DNA of 64,000 nt from JACQPU01 sp039961715 (lineage in GTDB: Bacteria; Bacteroidota; Ignavibacteria; UBA10030), in the NCBI GenBank assembly GCA_039961715.1, contig JABRVW010000067.1, positions 25,599 to 89,598 of the forward strand, given 5' to 3'. Position 1 is the first letter of the stretch. Every line of letters starts with the position of its first letter. Below the pieces are notes generated by a model, which saw nothing but the letters and a program-made list of their open reading frames with translations, was not told the origin of the DNA and searched no databases. This document shows, piece after piece, positions 47,311 through 55,080 of this stretch. The position numbers were made by a program, and so were the translations under genes.

Positions 47311-47955
47311 TCATAATCTGCTCTGCCACTGCCGTACCCTCGAGGCATCGATCAGCACCAGGTCCCCCGAGACTACGCTCGGAATCGGGTCCGGATAATA
47401 GCGCTGACAGCACGCGTATGCCTCCAGGCTCGCCATGTTCCAGTACGACGGGCATGAAGCGCAATGAATGTTGTTTCCGCTCAGATAAAAATCCGTCGAG
47501 CCGCAATGCTCGCTCCGGCTCATGGCGGTCACGAGTTTTCCCTGCGGCGTTACATAAGCAATGAGCGGGGTTTCCTGAATCCGCTCCGGATCGAAGAACC
47601 GGACCAGCTTGTGTTCCTGCACGAGACGCAACGGCACGGCGATCTTGCCGTCCTTCATCGAAGCCTCGACAGGCGTGCTGCGGATCTGCTCATCACGGTA
47701 CATTGTGACCAGCGCAACGGTCGGTTGTGCCTCGATCACCGGGTGAAACGTTCTGAGCAGCTGGTTCAGATAAATCGCAATGCCGACGACGAGCACAACC
47801 GTCAGCGCGCCGCGCACAACCCACTGCTTTGCGGTGAGGGCGGTCCGTGCCGGCGCCGTCGGGGCTTCAGCCTTCTGAAGACTGATGCTCGAACCGCATG
47901 TGGGGCAGAACCTCACCTCCTGGGAAGTCTCCGATCCGCATCGTTTGCACTGCAT
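47311..47955 (-). CDS. Membrane protein with N-terminal zinc ribbon and C-terminal DUF2318-like domain
   Basis: A 214-residue protein. The start ATG 47955 has GGAGGAGGA upstream. Residues 3-21 form a zinc ribbon (CKRCGSETSQEVRFCPTCG), followed by one membrane segment (VVRGALTVVLVVGIAIYLNQLL, about residues 47-70). The outer part has AYVTPQGKLVTAMSRSEHCGSTDFYLSGNNIHCASCPSYWNMASLEAYACCQRYYPDPIP, which resembles DUF2318, a cysteine-rich domain of membrane iron- or heme-linked proteins. Function unknown. It lies 17 bp upstream of pckG and 23 bp downstream of purK in the same direction. Confidence 0.75.
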   Translation of the reverse strand: MQCKRCGSETSQEVRFCPTCGSSISLQKAEAPTAPARTALTAKQWVVRGALTVVLVVGIAIYLNQLLRTFHPVIEAQPTVALVTMYRDEQIRSTPVEASMKDGKIAVPLRLVQEHKLVRFFDPERIQETPLIAYVTPQGKLVTAMSRSEHCGSTDFYLSGNNIHCASCPSYWNMASLEAYACCQRYYPDPIPSVVSGDLVLIDASRVRQWQSRL

Positions 47956-47978
47956 CGTATTCTCCTCCTCCTGACTCT

Positions 47979-49163
47979 TTATACAGCCGGCATCGATTGC
48001 CGGATGGATTGCGGTTGCGTCCGCCCTCCATCCTCTCCTATCATGGCTTCGATTTCCCGCACGATCTTCTCGACCTCCTCCGCTGACGGTCGAAGGATCG
48101 TGACATGACCCATTTTCCTCTTCGGCTCGCTTCTCTTTTTCCCATACAGATGCACCTTCACGCCCGGAATCCTGCTTGCCGCCTCGATGTCGATCCGCTC
48201 CAGATGCTTCCCCAGCAGGTTCACCATCGCACAGGGGGTAAGCAGGCGGGGGAGCGGAACAGCGAGCCGGCAGACACAACGAACGAGGGCCTCAAACTGC
48301 GAGAGCGAACAGGCATCGAGGGAAAAATGTCCGGAATTATGAGGCCGCGGGGCGAGTTCGTTGACCAGGAGCTTCCTTTCCCGCGTGACAAACATTTCAA
48401 CGCACAGCACCCCCACCATATCGAAGTGATCGATAATCGCGGTCCCAAGCCCCACCGCCTCCGTGCGGAGATCCTCGGATATTCCGGCAGGCACGCGAGA
48501 GACGTGAAGGATGTTCTCGCGATGCTCGTTCTCGATCACCGGAAATGTGGTGACGTTTCCATCACCGCTTCGGACGGCAATAACGGAGATTTCGCGATCG
48601 AGGTTCAGAAAGCGTTCAACAACGCACTCGGGAAATCTGCCGGCATAGGAGCGGCAGAGGGCCGTCACGTCCGCCTGCGTTCGAAGCACACTCTGCCCTT
48701 TTCCGTCGTAGCCGGCCGTGACGGTCTTCACCACGACGGGAAAGCCAAGGCGTTTGATGCTCTCGTCAAGCTCCTTTTCGTTTCGCGCAGACGCATGGGG
48801 AACTACAGGAAAGCCTGCTCTTTGCAGGGATTCTTTTTCGTTCTTCCGATGCCGGGCAATTCTGAGAATTCTGCTTCCGGGAAAAACGGGCTTGAGCTTC
48901 TCGACGACTTCGACCGTGCCGGGATCGATGTTTTCAAATTCGTACGTCACGACATCCGACGCGCCCGCCAGCTTCTTCGCAGCATCAGGATCAGCAAAGG
49001 ATGAGGTAATGACGGTGTCGGCAGGCCTTGCCGCGGGGCAATCCGGATCCGGATCCCAGATCACGGTACGATATCCCATCCGATGCGCTTCGCGGACTGT
49101 CATCATGCCGAGTTGCCCACCGCCAATAATGCCAATCGTCGATGACGGCAAAAGTGTCCTCAT
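47979..49163 (-). CDS. purK: 5-(carboxyamino)imidazole ribonucleotide synthase
   Basis: ATP-grasp enzyme of purine synthesis, 394 residues. The N-terminus TIGIIGGGQLGMMTVREAHRMGYRTVIWDPDPDCPA is the PurK signature; the ATP-grasp core includes FPVVVKTVTAGYDGKGQSVLRT, VVERFLNLDREISVIAVR and VNELAPRPHNSGHFSLDACSLSQFEALVR. It makes N5-CAIR, the substrate of PurE encoded just upstream with a 4-base overlap. Together they carry out the bacterial two-step AIR carboxylation. Confidence 0.96.
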   Translation of the reverse strand: MRTLLPSSTIGIIGGGQLGMMTVREAHRMGYRTVIWDPDPDCPAARPADTVITSSFADPDAAKKLAGASDVVTYEFENIDPGTVEVVEKLKPVFPGSRILRIARHRKNEKESLQRAGFPVVPHASARNEKELDESIKRLGFPVVVKTVTAGYDGKGQSVLRTQADVTALCRSYAGRFPECVVERFLNLDREISVIAVRSGDGNVTTFPVIENEHRENILHVSRVPAGISEDLRTEAVGLGTAIIDHFDMVGVLCVEMFVTRERKLLVNELAPRPHNSGHFSLDACSLSQFEALVRCVCRLAVPLPRLLTPCAMVNLLGKHLERIDIEAASRIPGVKVHLYGKKRSEPKRKMGHVTILRPSAEEVEKIVREIEAMIGEDGGRTQPQSIRQSMPAV

Positions 49164-49705
49164 ACCTTTGAAGCAAGGGCCTTTTGTTCGAGTTCCTTGC
49201 GGTATGCGGCAAGTTTCTCCGCATACTCGGGCCGGCGAAGGGCGAGGATTCTGATGGCGAGGAGCGCGGCGTTGGCCGCCCCGTCGATGGCAACCGTGGC
49301 CACCGGTACTCCGGAAGGCATTTGAACAATGGAGAGGAGGGAATCCAGTCCGCCCAATGACCGGGACTTCACCGGTACGCCGATGACGGGGAGAATCGTC
49401 TTGGAGGCAACCATGCCGGGGAGATGGGCGGCTCCTCCTGCTGCAGCGATAATGACCTCCAGACCGCGTTCCGCAGCGTTCTCGGCATAAGAGAACATCC
49501 GATCAGGCGTGCGGTGTGCGGAAACAACGAGGAACTCAAATGGAACGCCGAATTCCTTCAAAATGGTCCGTGCGGGCTCAAGATGCTCCGCATCCGACGA
49601 ACTGCCCATGATAACGCCCACAAGGGGCCGGCCGGCGTTCGGCTTGGCAGATGAATGTGACTTGGTGTTCTTGGACAAAGGTCGTTCGGGAAATGGGAGA
49701 CTCAA
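49160..49705 (-). CDS. purE: N5-carboxyaminoimidazole ribonucleotide mutase
   Basis: PurE class I, 181 residues, moves the carboxyl group of N5-CAIR to give CAIR. Motifs: PLVGVIMGSSSDAEHLEPARTILKEFGVPFEFLVVSAHRTPDRMF, IIAAAGGAAHLPGMVASKTILPVIGVPV and GGLDSLLSIVQMPSGVPVATVAIDGAANAALLAIRIL. A roughly 25-residue N-terminal extension (MSLPFPERPLSKNTKSHSSAKPNAGRP) precedes the domain; a later start cannot be excluded. It overlaps purK by 4 bases and follows larB by 24 bp. Confidence 0.96.
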   Translation of the reverse strand: MSLPFPERPLSKNTKSHSSAKPNAGRPLVGVIMGSSSDAEHLEPARTILKEFGVPFEFLVVSAHRTPDRMFSYAENAAERGLEVIIAAAGGAAHLPGMVASKTILPVIGVPVKSRSLGGLDSLLSIVQMPSGVPVATVAIDGAANAALLAIRILALRRPEYAEKLAAYRKELEQKALASKV

Positions 49706-49729
49706 AGATACAAAACACTTCCCAAAAAT

Positions 49730-50488
49730 CTAAAGCATTTTTTTGGACTTTTTGGCGGGCGTACGGGGGGCGGATTGGTGCAAGGCCTGCGCGAGACGGT
49801 TGGCGATCAGTGCCGCCGTGGCTCCGGCACCAAACCCGTTATCGATGTTCACGACGGTCAGGCCGGGTGCACAGGACTGAAGCATGGTCATCAAGGCGGC
49901 CTCTCCTCTGCCCCCGTATCCGTACCCCACGCTGGTGGGCACGCCGATGACAGGCACGGCGACGAGACTCCGAACAACGGTTGGCAGGGCGCCTTCCATC
50001 CCGGCAACAGCAACCACTGCAGCGGCGTCATGTTTCCGGATCTCCTCCAGAGGAGAAACAAGCCGGTGAATTCCGGCAACTCCGACGTCATAGAACGTCA
50101 GGACTCTGCACCCCATCATTTCCGCCGTTACCCGCGCTTCCTCGGCCACGGGGACATCGGATGTTCCCGCCGCAAGCACTGCGATCGTTCCACCGGAAAC
50201 CGGCGCCGTCCATCCGGGCCGGCTTGCCGTGACGACTCGCGCCGATTCGTAATAGCGGAGAGTCCCTTGATCCCCCAGTCGCTTTCGAATTTCTGTAAAG
50301 ACCTCCGGAGACACTCTACTCGCCATGGCTGCGCCTGTCCTGGCAACCATCCGTTCGATGATCAACACAACCTGTTCCACGGTCTTTCCCTCGGCAAGGA
50401 TCACCTCCGGTATTCCCGTGCGTTCCTTCCGTACATAGTCCAGATTGGCAAAGTTGTCAAGCATGTCCCTGGTTTCATGAGGTTTCAT
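49730..50488 (-). CDS. larB: Nickel-pincer cofactor biosynthesis protein LarB
   Basis: A 252-residue protein. In characterised systems LarB carboxylates nicotinic acid adenine dinucleotide and hydrolyses it as the first step to the nickel pincer nucleotide. The N-terminal part (FANLDYVRKERTGIPEVILAEGKTVEQVVLIIERMV) and the C-terminal PurE-like domain (GTIAVLAAGTSDVPVAEEARVTAEMMGCRVLTFYDVGVAGIHRL ... VAGMEGALPTVVRSLVAVPVIGVPTSVGYG) are both complete. LarC, LarE and a client enzyme are not in the window. It overlaps the TsaC/Sua5 gene by 14 bp and lies next to purE, its structural relative. Confidence 0.92.
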   Translation of the reverse strand: MKPHETRDMLDNFANLDYVRKERTGIPEVILAEGKTVEQVVLIIERMVARTGAAMASRVSPEVFTEIRKRLGDQGTLRYYESARVVTASRPGWTAPVSGGTIAVLAAGTSDVPVAEEARVTAEMMGCRVLTFYDVGVAGIHRLVSPLEEIRKHDAAAVVAVAGMEGALPTVVRSLVAVPVIGVPTSVGYGYGGRGEAALMTMLQSCAPGLTVVNIDNGFGAGATAALIANRLAQALHQSAPRTPAKKSKKML

Positions 50489-51500
50489 TGGCTGCCTCCG
50501 AAGCTTTCCGAAGCCTGTCCATGACGGCCGTTCCGAGTCCCTGTTCCGCGACCTCCTCCACGAGAATGATGTCAACGCCTTCCTGATCGAGTTCTCTGAA
50601 AGTTCGGAACAGGTGCCTCGCGTAGAAATCGATGGGGGTCGGCAGAACACGGAACAGGCTTCCTGTTTCCACTCGTGCCATCTCCCGCGAATGCACAATG
50701 CAGGCGACCGATTTCCCCTGCTGGCGCAGCTCCCCCAGGAGTTGGCCAAGCATGTCAGCGTTTCCTTCGGCAACCAGCAATACCCGTGCTCGTGGAGCAT
50801 AATGCCGGTGAACCGTGCCGGGCGACCGTTTCAATTGCTCTCTTGTGGTGGCAAGGGAAACCGGACCGACGATGTCTTCCAGGCTTTCCTTGTGAATGCC
50901 GCCGGGGCGGAGAATCAAGGGCGGATCGACTGTTACATCGACCACCGTGGATTCGATGCCGATTTCAACCGGGCCGGCATCCAGCACCATGTCGATCCTG
51001 CCTCTCAGATCCTCCAGCACATGGAGGGCAGTGGTTGGGCTTGGCCTCCCGGACAGGTTTGCGCTTGGACCGACGATTCCACCGTTGAACTCCTTGATCA
51101 ACGCCAGGGCAACCGGATGATCCGGCATGCGTACGGCCACAGTATCCATTCCCCCCGTAGCAACTGTCGGGACAAGAAACGTCTTCCTGACAACGAGCGT
51201 CAACGGTCCGGGCCAGAATTCCTTGCCGAGCTTCAGGCCTTTTTCCGGAATCTCGTCCGCAAGATCGATCAATTGATTCCGGTCGGCAATATGGACGATA
51301 AGGGGATTTTCCTGTGGTCTGCCCTTTGCCGCAAAGACCTTTTTCACAGCCTCCTCGTTCAGCGCATCCGCTCCCAGGCCATACACCGTTTCCGTCGGAA
51401 AGGCGACCAGCCCGCCCTTCCGGAGGATCTCCGCTGCATCGGCAATAATGCGCGGATCAGGAGCGTCGGAGGAGAGAAGCTCGAACCTGGTCTCAAGCAC
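50475..51500 (-). CDS. L-threonylcarbamoyladenylate synthase (TsaC/Sua5 family)
   Basis: Makes threonylcarbamoyl-AMP for the t6A37 tRNA modification. The 341-residue length with an extra C-terminal domain is the long Sua5 form. Motifs: ILRKGGLVAFPTETVYGLGADALNEEAVKKVFAAKGRPQENPLIVHIA, FWPGPLTLVVRKT, RMPDHPVALALIKEFNGGIVGPSANLSGRPSPTTALHV and DAGPVEIGIESTVVDVT, then GTVHRHYAPRARVLLV of the Sua5 domain. ATG 51500 fits; the upstream spacer is the GATTTAC tandem repeat. Confidence 0.95.
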   Translation of the reverse strand: MLETRFELLSSDAPDPRIIADAAEILRKGGLVAFPTETVYGLGADALNEEAVKKVFAAKGRPQENPLIVHIADRNQLIDLADEIPEKGLKLGKEFWPGPLTLVVRKTFLVPTVATGGMDTVAVRMPDHPVALALIKEFNGGIVGPSANLSGRPSPTTALHVLEDLRGRIDMVLDAGPVEIGIESTVVDVTVDPPLILRPGGIHKESLEDIVGPVSLATTREQLKRSPGTVHRHYAPRARVLLVAEGNADMLGQLLGELRQQGKSVACIVHSREMARVETGSLFRVLPTPIDFYARHLFRTFRELDQEGVDIILVEEVAEQGLGTAVMDRLRKASEAANETS

Positions 51501-51516
51501 GGGTGGTTAATGGTTG

Positions 51517-51553
51517 ACGATTTACGATTTACGATTTACGATTTACGATTTAC
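51517..51553. repeat. Tandem 7-base repeat (GATTTAC)
   Basis: About five perfect copies of GATTTAC lie directly upstream of the tsaC start and downstream of the paaD stop, in an AT-rich spacer of 80 bases. It is a simple sequence repeat whose copy number could vary. It is related in look to the other AT-rich spacer repeats of this stretch. Confidence 0.85.
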
Positions 51554-51580
51554 TATGGACGATGGACAATCGACGATTCA

Positions 51581-52066
51581 TTATAACGGTTTAAACCTCT
51601 CAAAACTCTGCCGACAGGAGTTGCAGAGGTAGTACTGTTTGCAGAGCGTGCTTCCGAACTCGCCGTCGGGATGCGTATCCAGAGATTGACAGAACGGGCA
51701 GGGGACGGGCTTTGAGAGCGTTTCTTGGAGGGAGTCGGCCTTCCGGGGCGGAGGGGCAATGCCAAAGGTACGAAGTTTGTCGGCGGCCTCCCGGGACAAG
51801 TTCTCAGTACTCCACGCGGCGGTCCGATCCACCTGCACGCTGACGTCTCCGAATCCCATCTCCGCAAGTCTCCGCTCCACGTCGCGCCTCATCGCTTCCA
51901 TCGCCGGACATCCGGCGAAGGTCGGAACAAGGCGTACGTTCACCGAGGAGCCGTCGACCGTCACTTCGCGGACCACGTTCAGGTCAACAAGAGAAAGTAC
52001 GGGGATTTCCGGATCCTGAACCTGTGCCAGGGCTTTCCAGACATCTTCTGTGGTATGGTGAGACAT
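51581..52066 (-). CDS. paaD: Phenylacetyl-CoA epoxidase subunit PaaD
   Basis: A 161-residue protein with an N-terminal MIP18/DUF59 domain (TEDVWKALAQVQDPEIPVLSLVDLNVVREVTVDG ... PTFAGCPAMEAMRRDVERRL) and a C-terminal zinc ribbon (VPCPFCQSLDTHPDGEFGSTLCKQYYLCNSCRQSF). PaaD is thought to help assemble the diiron/iron-sulfur parts of the phenylacetyl-CoA monooxygenase. ATG 52066 is one base after the paaC stop. The PaaE reductase does not follow; the next gene is TsaC/Sua5. Confidence 0.93.
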   Translation of the reverse strand: MSHHTTEDVWKALAQVQDPEIPVLSLVDLNVVREVTVDGSSVNVRLVPTFAGCPAMEAMRRDVERRLAEMGFGDVSVQVDRTAAWSTENLSREAADKLRTFGIAPPPRKADSLQETLSKPVPCPFCQSLDTHPDGEFGSTLCKQYYLCNSCRQSFERFKPL

Positions 52067-52067
52067 T

Positions 52068-52844
52068 CTACCAGCTCCCGCCCGGAGCCATTTTGTATAC
52101 TTGCTGAAGGTCCGCCACAATCTGCCGAAGGTATTCGGCGTGGTTTCCCGTTCTTCCTCCGTACTCCGGCTTGCACGAAAGGTCATATGAAGCGCCGTTG
52201 ACACGTACAGGAGGACGAAGGCCGGCGGATTCGAGCGTCGGAACGACGCTCTTCAGCCAAGCGTCCATCAGTTCCGAATCCGGACGGACAACGCCGTCGT
52301 CGATGAGCTTTTTCGCATCGTGGACCGGCTCAAACAGACCGAGAGCCTGAGGAAATGCCGTATCCACCGCGGCCTGCATTCTGCGGTGGCTTTCCCCCGT
52401 GGCATTCCCAAGCCGTTCCACCAGCCCTTTGCTGTGCATCAGATGATAGGCCTCTTCGGCGAGGATCTTTTCGGAAAGATCGCGCAAGGGTCCAAAACTG
52501 CTTCCAGCATGTGATTGCATTCTGACCAGTTCCGCCTCGTCGTACAAGTACTGCCTCACCACCGTGTAAGCGAAATCCCCCTTTGGGTAGGTCACAAACC
52601 GACAGCATGAAAAGTCCTTCCAGGGCCGTTCGAACGCCATGGCATCCGGGTTTTTTCCGCCCAGCTCCTGGGCGAGCGTGTAGAGTGCGAGGGCATGACC
52701 GATCTCATCCTGGGCAATGTTCGAGAAGGCAATGTCTTCCTCCAGGATCGGCGCGTAGCCGGTCCATTCGGAGTCGCGGTGGCCGAGGATGAGCTCATCG
52801 TCGGCGAGAGCGGTTAAATACGATATAAGGGCGGAGTCCGACAA
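52068..52844 (-). CDS. paaC: Phenylacetyl-CoA epoxidase structural subunit PaaC
   Basis: Ferritin-like subunit of the epoxidase, 258 residues. Motifs: LADDELILGHRDSEWTGYAPILEEDIAFSNIAQDEIGHALALYTLAQELGG (ExxH-like helix), LVRMQSHAGSSFGPLRDLSEKILAEEAYHLMHSKGLVERLGN. PaaC is the structural partner of catalytic PaaA. The apparent start is TTG at 52844 within the AT-rich spacer with no obvious ribosome site, so it is uncertain. It lies 165 bp after paaB. Confidence 0.92.
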   Translation of the reverse strand: MSDSALISYLTALADDELILGHRDSEWTGYAPILEEDIAFSNIAQDEIGHALALYTLAQELGGKNPDAMAFERPWKDFSCCRFVTYPKGDFAYTVVRQYLYDEAELVRMQSHAGSSFGPLRDLSEKILAEEAYHLMHSKGLVERLGNATGESHRRMQAAVDTAFPQALGLFEPVHDAKKLIDDGVVRPDSELMDAWLKSVVPTLESAGLRPPVRVNGASYDLSCKPEYGGRTGNHAEYLRQIVADLQQVYKMAPGGSW

Positions 52845-52883
52845 ATTCTAATAGTGGAAGCACGACATCTATGGAAAGCCGAC

Positions 52884-53003
52884 ATTCGAATACCGAAATA
52901 CGAAACAAGTCCGAAGCACGAAAATCGAAAGGTGCCTGTCCTCTGGTTTCGAATTTATGATTTTGAATTTGTTTCGTGCTTCGGATTTCGGATTTCGAAT
53001 TTC
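52884..53003. repeat. Imperfect palindromic AT-rich spacer between paaC and paaB
   Basis: The left arm (52884-52930) is built of CGAAAT/CGAAAC/CCGAAGCACG words and the right arm (52947-53001) of their complements (TTTCGTGCTTCGGATTTCG). The centre (52931-52946) is GGTGCCTGTCCTCTGG. The spacer should fold into a long imperfect hairpin in RNA. The right end reaches the last codons of paaB. Confidence 0.75.
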
Positions 53004-53009
53004 CTCCAG

Positions 53010-53285
53010 CTATTCCTTCTCTGGCGCGTCGAAGGCCTTCGGATCCCGGTAACTCTTGTCGAACGCCCGGGCAAAGAAATTCGGGTCCTGATAGTCCGTT
53101 TGGGCGATATCCTTCGATCTCACGACCCACAGACTCACGCATTCCAGCCGGCGTGCGAACTGGTCCCGTGCCATCTGCAGGGCCATCTGAGGATCAGGTG
53201 CGTGCACCGAGCCCACATGCTCATGCGGCCTCCCACGGCGGGACTGATGGAAGACCTCGTATGTTTCCCACTGAGTGTCAGTCAT
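53010..53285 (-). CDS. paaB: Phenylacetyl-CoA epoxidase subunit PaaB
   Basis: A 91-residue protein, the usual PaaB length. Sequence MTDTQWETYEVFHQSRRGRPHEHVGSVHAPDPQMALQMARDQFARRLECVSLWVVRSKDIAQTD is the family signature. PaaB bridges the two PaaAC heterodimers. ATG 53285 is inside the edge of an AT-rich repeat spacer; AGG lies upstream. Expressed between paaA and paaC on the minus strand. Confidence 0.93.
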   Translation of the reverse strand: MTDTQWETYEVFHQSRRGRPHEHVGSVHAPDPQMALQMARDQFARRLECVSLWVVRSKDIAQTDYQDPNFFARAFDKSYRDPKAFDAPEKE

Positions 53286-53296
53286 AGAAAGACCTG

Positions 53297-53459
53297 GAAA
53301 AGCACGAAATCCTGAACAAATCCGAAGCTCGAAATCCAAAATCCGAAACAAATCCAAAATACGAAGGACGAAATTCGAAAGTACGAGTTCCTAGTTTCTG
53401 ATTTCGAATTCAGCAATTCGCATTTGTTTCGATATTCGGATTTCGTATTTCGGATTTCT
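53297..53459. repeat. Imperfect palindromic AT-rich spacer between paaB and paaA, reaching into paaA
   Basis: Same word family as the paaC/paaB spacer: left arm (53297-53380) rich in CGAAATCC, ATCCGAAAC and ACGAAGGACG; right arm (53401-53459) rich in GATTTCG and TTTCGGATTTC, with centre 53381-53400. The right arm overlaps the last codons of paaA, whose tail reads EKSEIRNPNIETNANC. Confidence 0.8.
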
Positions 53460-54405
53460 CTCTGGTTCCTCCAACAGCCAACGCTTCCCTCACCCATCGC
53501 CCTTCCTCGTGTGCCTTCTTCCGCGCGGCGATGCGCTCTTTGTTCATCGGTCCGTCGCCGTTGACCACGCGTTTCAGCTCCTCCCAGTCGGGAGGCGTAA
53601 ACTTGTAATGTCCGGTTGCTTCGTCGTACCGGCATTCCGGATCGGGCACATCAAGTCCGAGGGCGCGGATTTGCGGAACGATATGGTCCACGAATTCCTG
53701 GCGCACCTGATCGTTGGTCTTGGTCTTGATCCGCCATCTCATGGCGCGCGCCGTGTGCTCAGACATCGAATCCGGCGGACCGGACATCATGAGCGTGGGG
53801 TACCACCAGCGGTTGATGGCATCCTGTGCCATGGCTTTCTGTTCCGGCGTTCCTTTGGCCAAGGCCACCACGGCGTCATAGCCTTGCTTGATGTGGAAGG
53901 ACTCTTCGTAGCAGATGCGTTTCATGGCGCGCGCGTACGGACCATAGGAACCCTGCGCGAGCATGCTCTGGTTGATCACCGCGGCGGTATCCACGAGCCA
54001 TCCGATCACGCCCACATCGGCCCACGTGGGTGTGGGATAGTTGAAGACGTTGGAGTATTTGGCCTTTCCGGACAACAGTTCCTCCATCATCTCTTCGCGG
54101 GTCTTTCCCAGCGTTTCCGCTGCGCGATAGAGCAGTTGTCCGTGCCCCGCCTCGTCCTGCACCTTGGCGATCAGCGTGAGCTTTCGTCTGAATCCCGGCG
54201 CATAGGGAATCCATTTGCCTTCCGGCAGTTGTCCCACGATCTCGCTGTGGGCATGCTGGCCGATCATGCGAATGAGGTTCTTTCGGTATTCTTCCGGCAT
54301 CCAGTCGCCGGGCTCCACCTTGTCGCCTCTGGCTACGCGGGCCTCGAATTCGGCAAGTTTCTGCTCATCGGTCATTCTGCCACCGTTTGTTGATTCCACA
54401 TTCAC
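53410..54405 (-). CDS. paaA: Phenylacetyl-CoA epoxidase catalytic subunit PaaA
   Basis: Diiron monooxygenase subunit that epoxidises the ring of phenylacetyl-CoA, about 320-331 residues. Diiron motifs: LIAKVQDEAGHGQLLYRAAETLG and RAMKRICYEESFHIKQGYDAVV (both ExxH). C-terminal PPDWEELKRVVNGDGPMNKERIAARKKAHEEGRWVREAL is family-typical; then about 19 extra residues (GTREKSEIRNPNIETNANC) are encoded by the spacer repeat and are not family-like. Start is GTG 54405 or ATG 54375 (MTDEQKLAEFEARV); the latter is a plausible alternative. Confidence 0.94.
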   Translation of the reverse strand: MNVESTNGGRMTDEQKLAEFEARVARGDKVEPGDWMPEEYRKNLIRMIGQHAHSEIVGQLPEGKWIPYAPGFRRKLTLIAKVQDEAGHGQLLYRAAETLGKTREEMMEELLSGKAKYSNVFNYPTPTWADVGVIGWLVDTAAVINQSMLAQGSYGPYARAMKRICYEESFHIKQGYDAVVALAKGTPEQKAMAQDAINRWWYPTLMMSGPPDSMSEHTARAMRWRIKTKTNDQVRQEFVDHIVPQIRALGLDVPDPECRYDEATGHYKFTPPDWEELKRVVNGDGPMNKERIAARKKAHEEGRWVREALAVGGTREKSEIRNPNIETNANC

Positions 54406-55080
54406 TTGTATAAAGATAACATTTTTCCGCTATCGATGAAACACATCTTGACCGGTGCTGAAGCCGATATTCGATGAGAGTTGTTTGGAGATTGTTCATT
54501 GGTAATTGAAAGCTGTTTGAGATTTGGGATTTCGAACTTGGGCCTTTCTCTCGGACCTTGATTCCTTGGATATTGGGATTTGTTCAGCATTTTGTGTTTG
54601 GAACCTGGATTTTTTTGGGCGTTCCCCTTCGTCCGCCATCCGGGGTAGAGCAATGAGGCGGACTCAGGGTCGGTGCCCTACGGGGTCCGTTTCACTTCCG
54701 TGCTCCCTGATCATAGTGATGGGATAGTTGGTCGCACCGGCTCGCCGAAGGCTCGCCGCCCTTCGGGCACCTAACGCGCGAAACGTCACCGTTCGGTGTA
54801 GTCGTCCGGTCGACCGGCTTGGAATTAGGATTTTCCTTTCCTCCCTTGCCTGCATTTGGTCTTTGGAAATTGGAACTTATTTGGGATTTGGAACTTGGTT
54901 TTTTCCTCCCCCCTTCCCACCTCATTCGGGAGTTTGCGTTCACAATTCGTTATTCGGCATTGTTTGGTCTATGCTATCACCTCCGTTTGCATTTTTGCCT
55001 CTCCTCCCCTACCTTCCCTTGCCAGCCCATGTCCCAACCCGGGATGTCCGGAAGAAAGCACACAAATCTGAGGCTCTGGA
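54406..55080. other. Long non-coding spacer with AT-rich repeat words and GC-rich hairpins
   Basis: No gene is supported in these 675 bases. Two AT-rich parts (about 54490-54625 and 54830-54905) repeat words such as TTTGGGATTT, TTGGAACTTGG and TTTGGAACCTGG, seen only in this sense, so they are not palindromic. The middle (54650-54820) is GC-richer and holds short inverted repeats, including the palindrome CCGGTCGACCGG at 54806-54817. It separates the paa genes from the accessory region. Confidence 0.7.

Noticed and set aside
51517..51553. CRISPR array from the short direct repeats upstream of tsaC
   Set aside because: Units are 7 bases, contiguous and without spacers; no cas genes are near.
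54650..54820. A further attC-like site or integron boundary (CCTAAC near 54769) in the GC-rich spacer
   Set aside because: No matching GTTRRRY-type partner or complementary L arms could be found around it.
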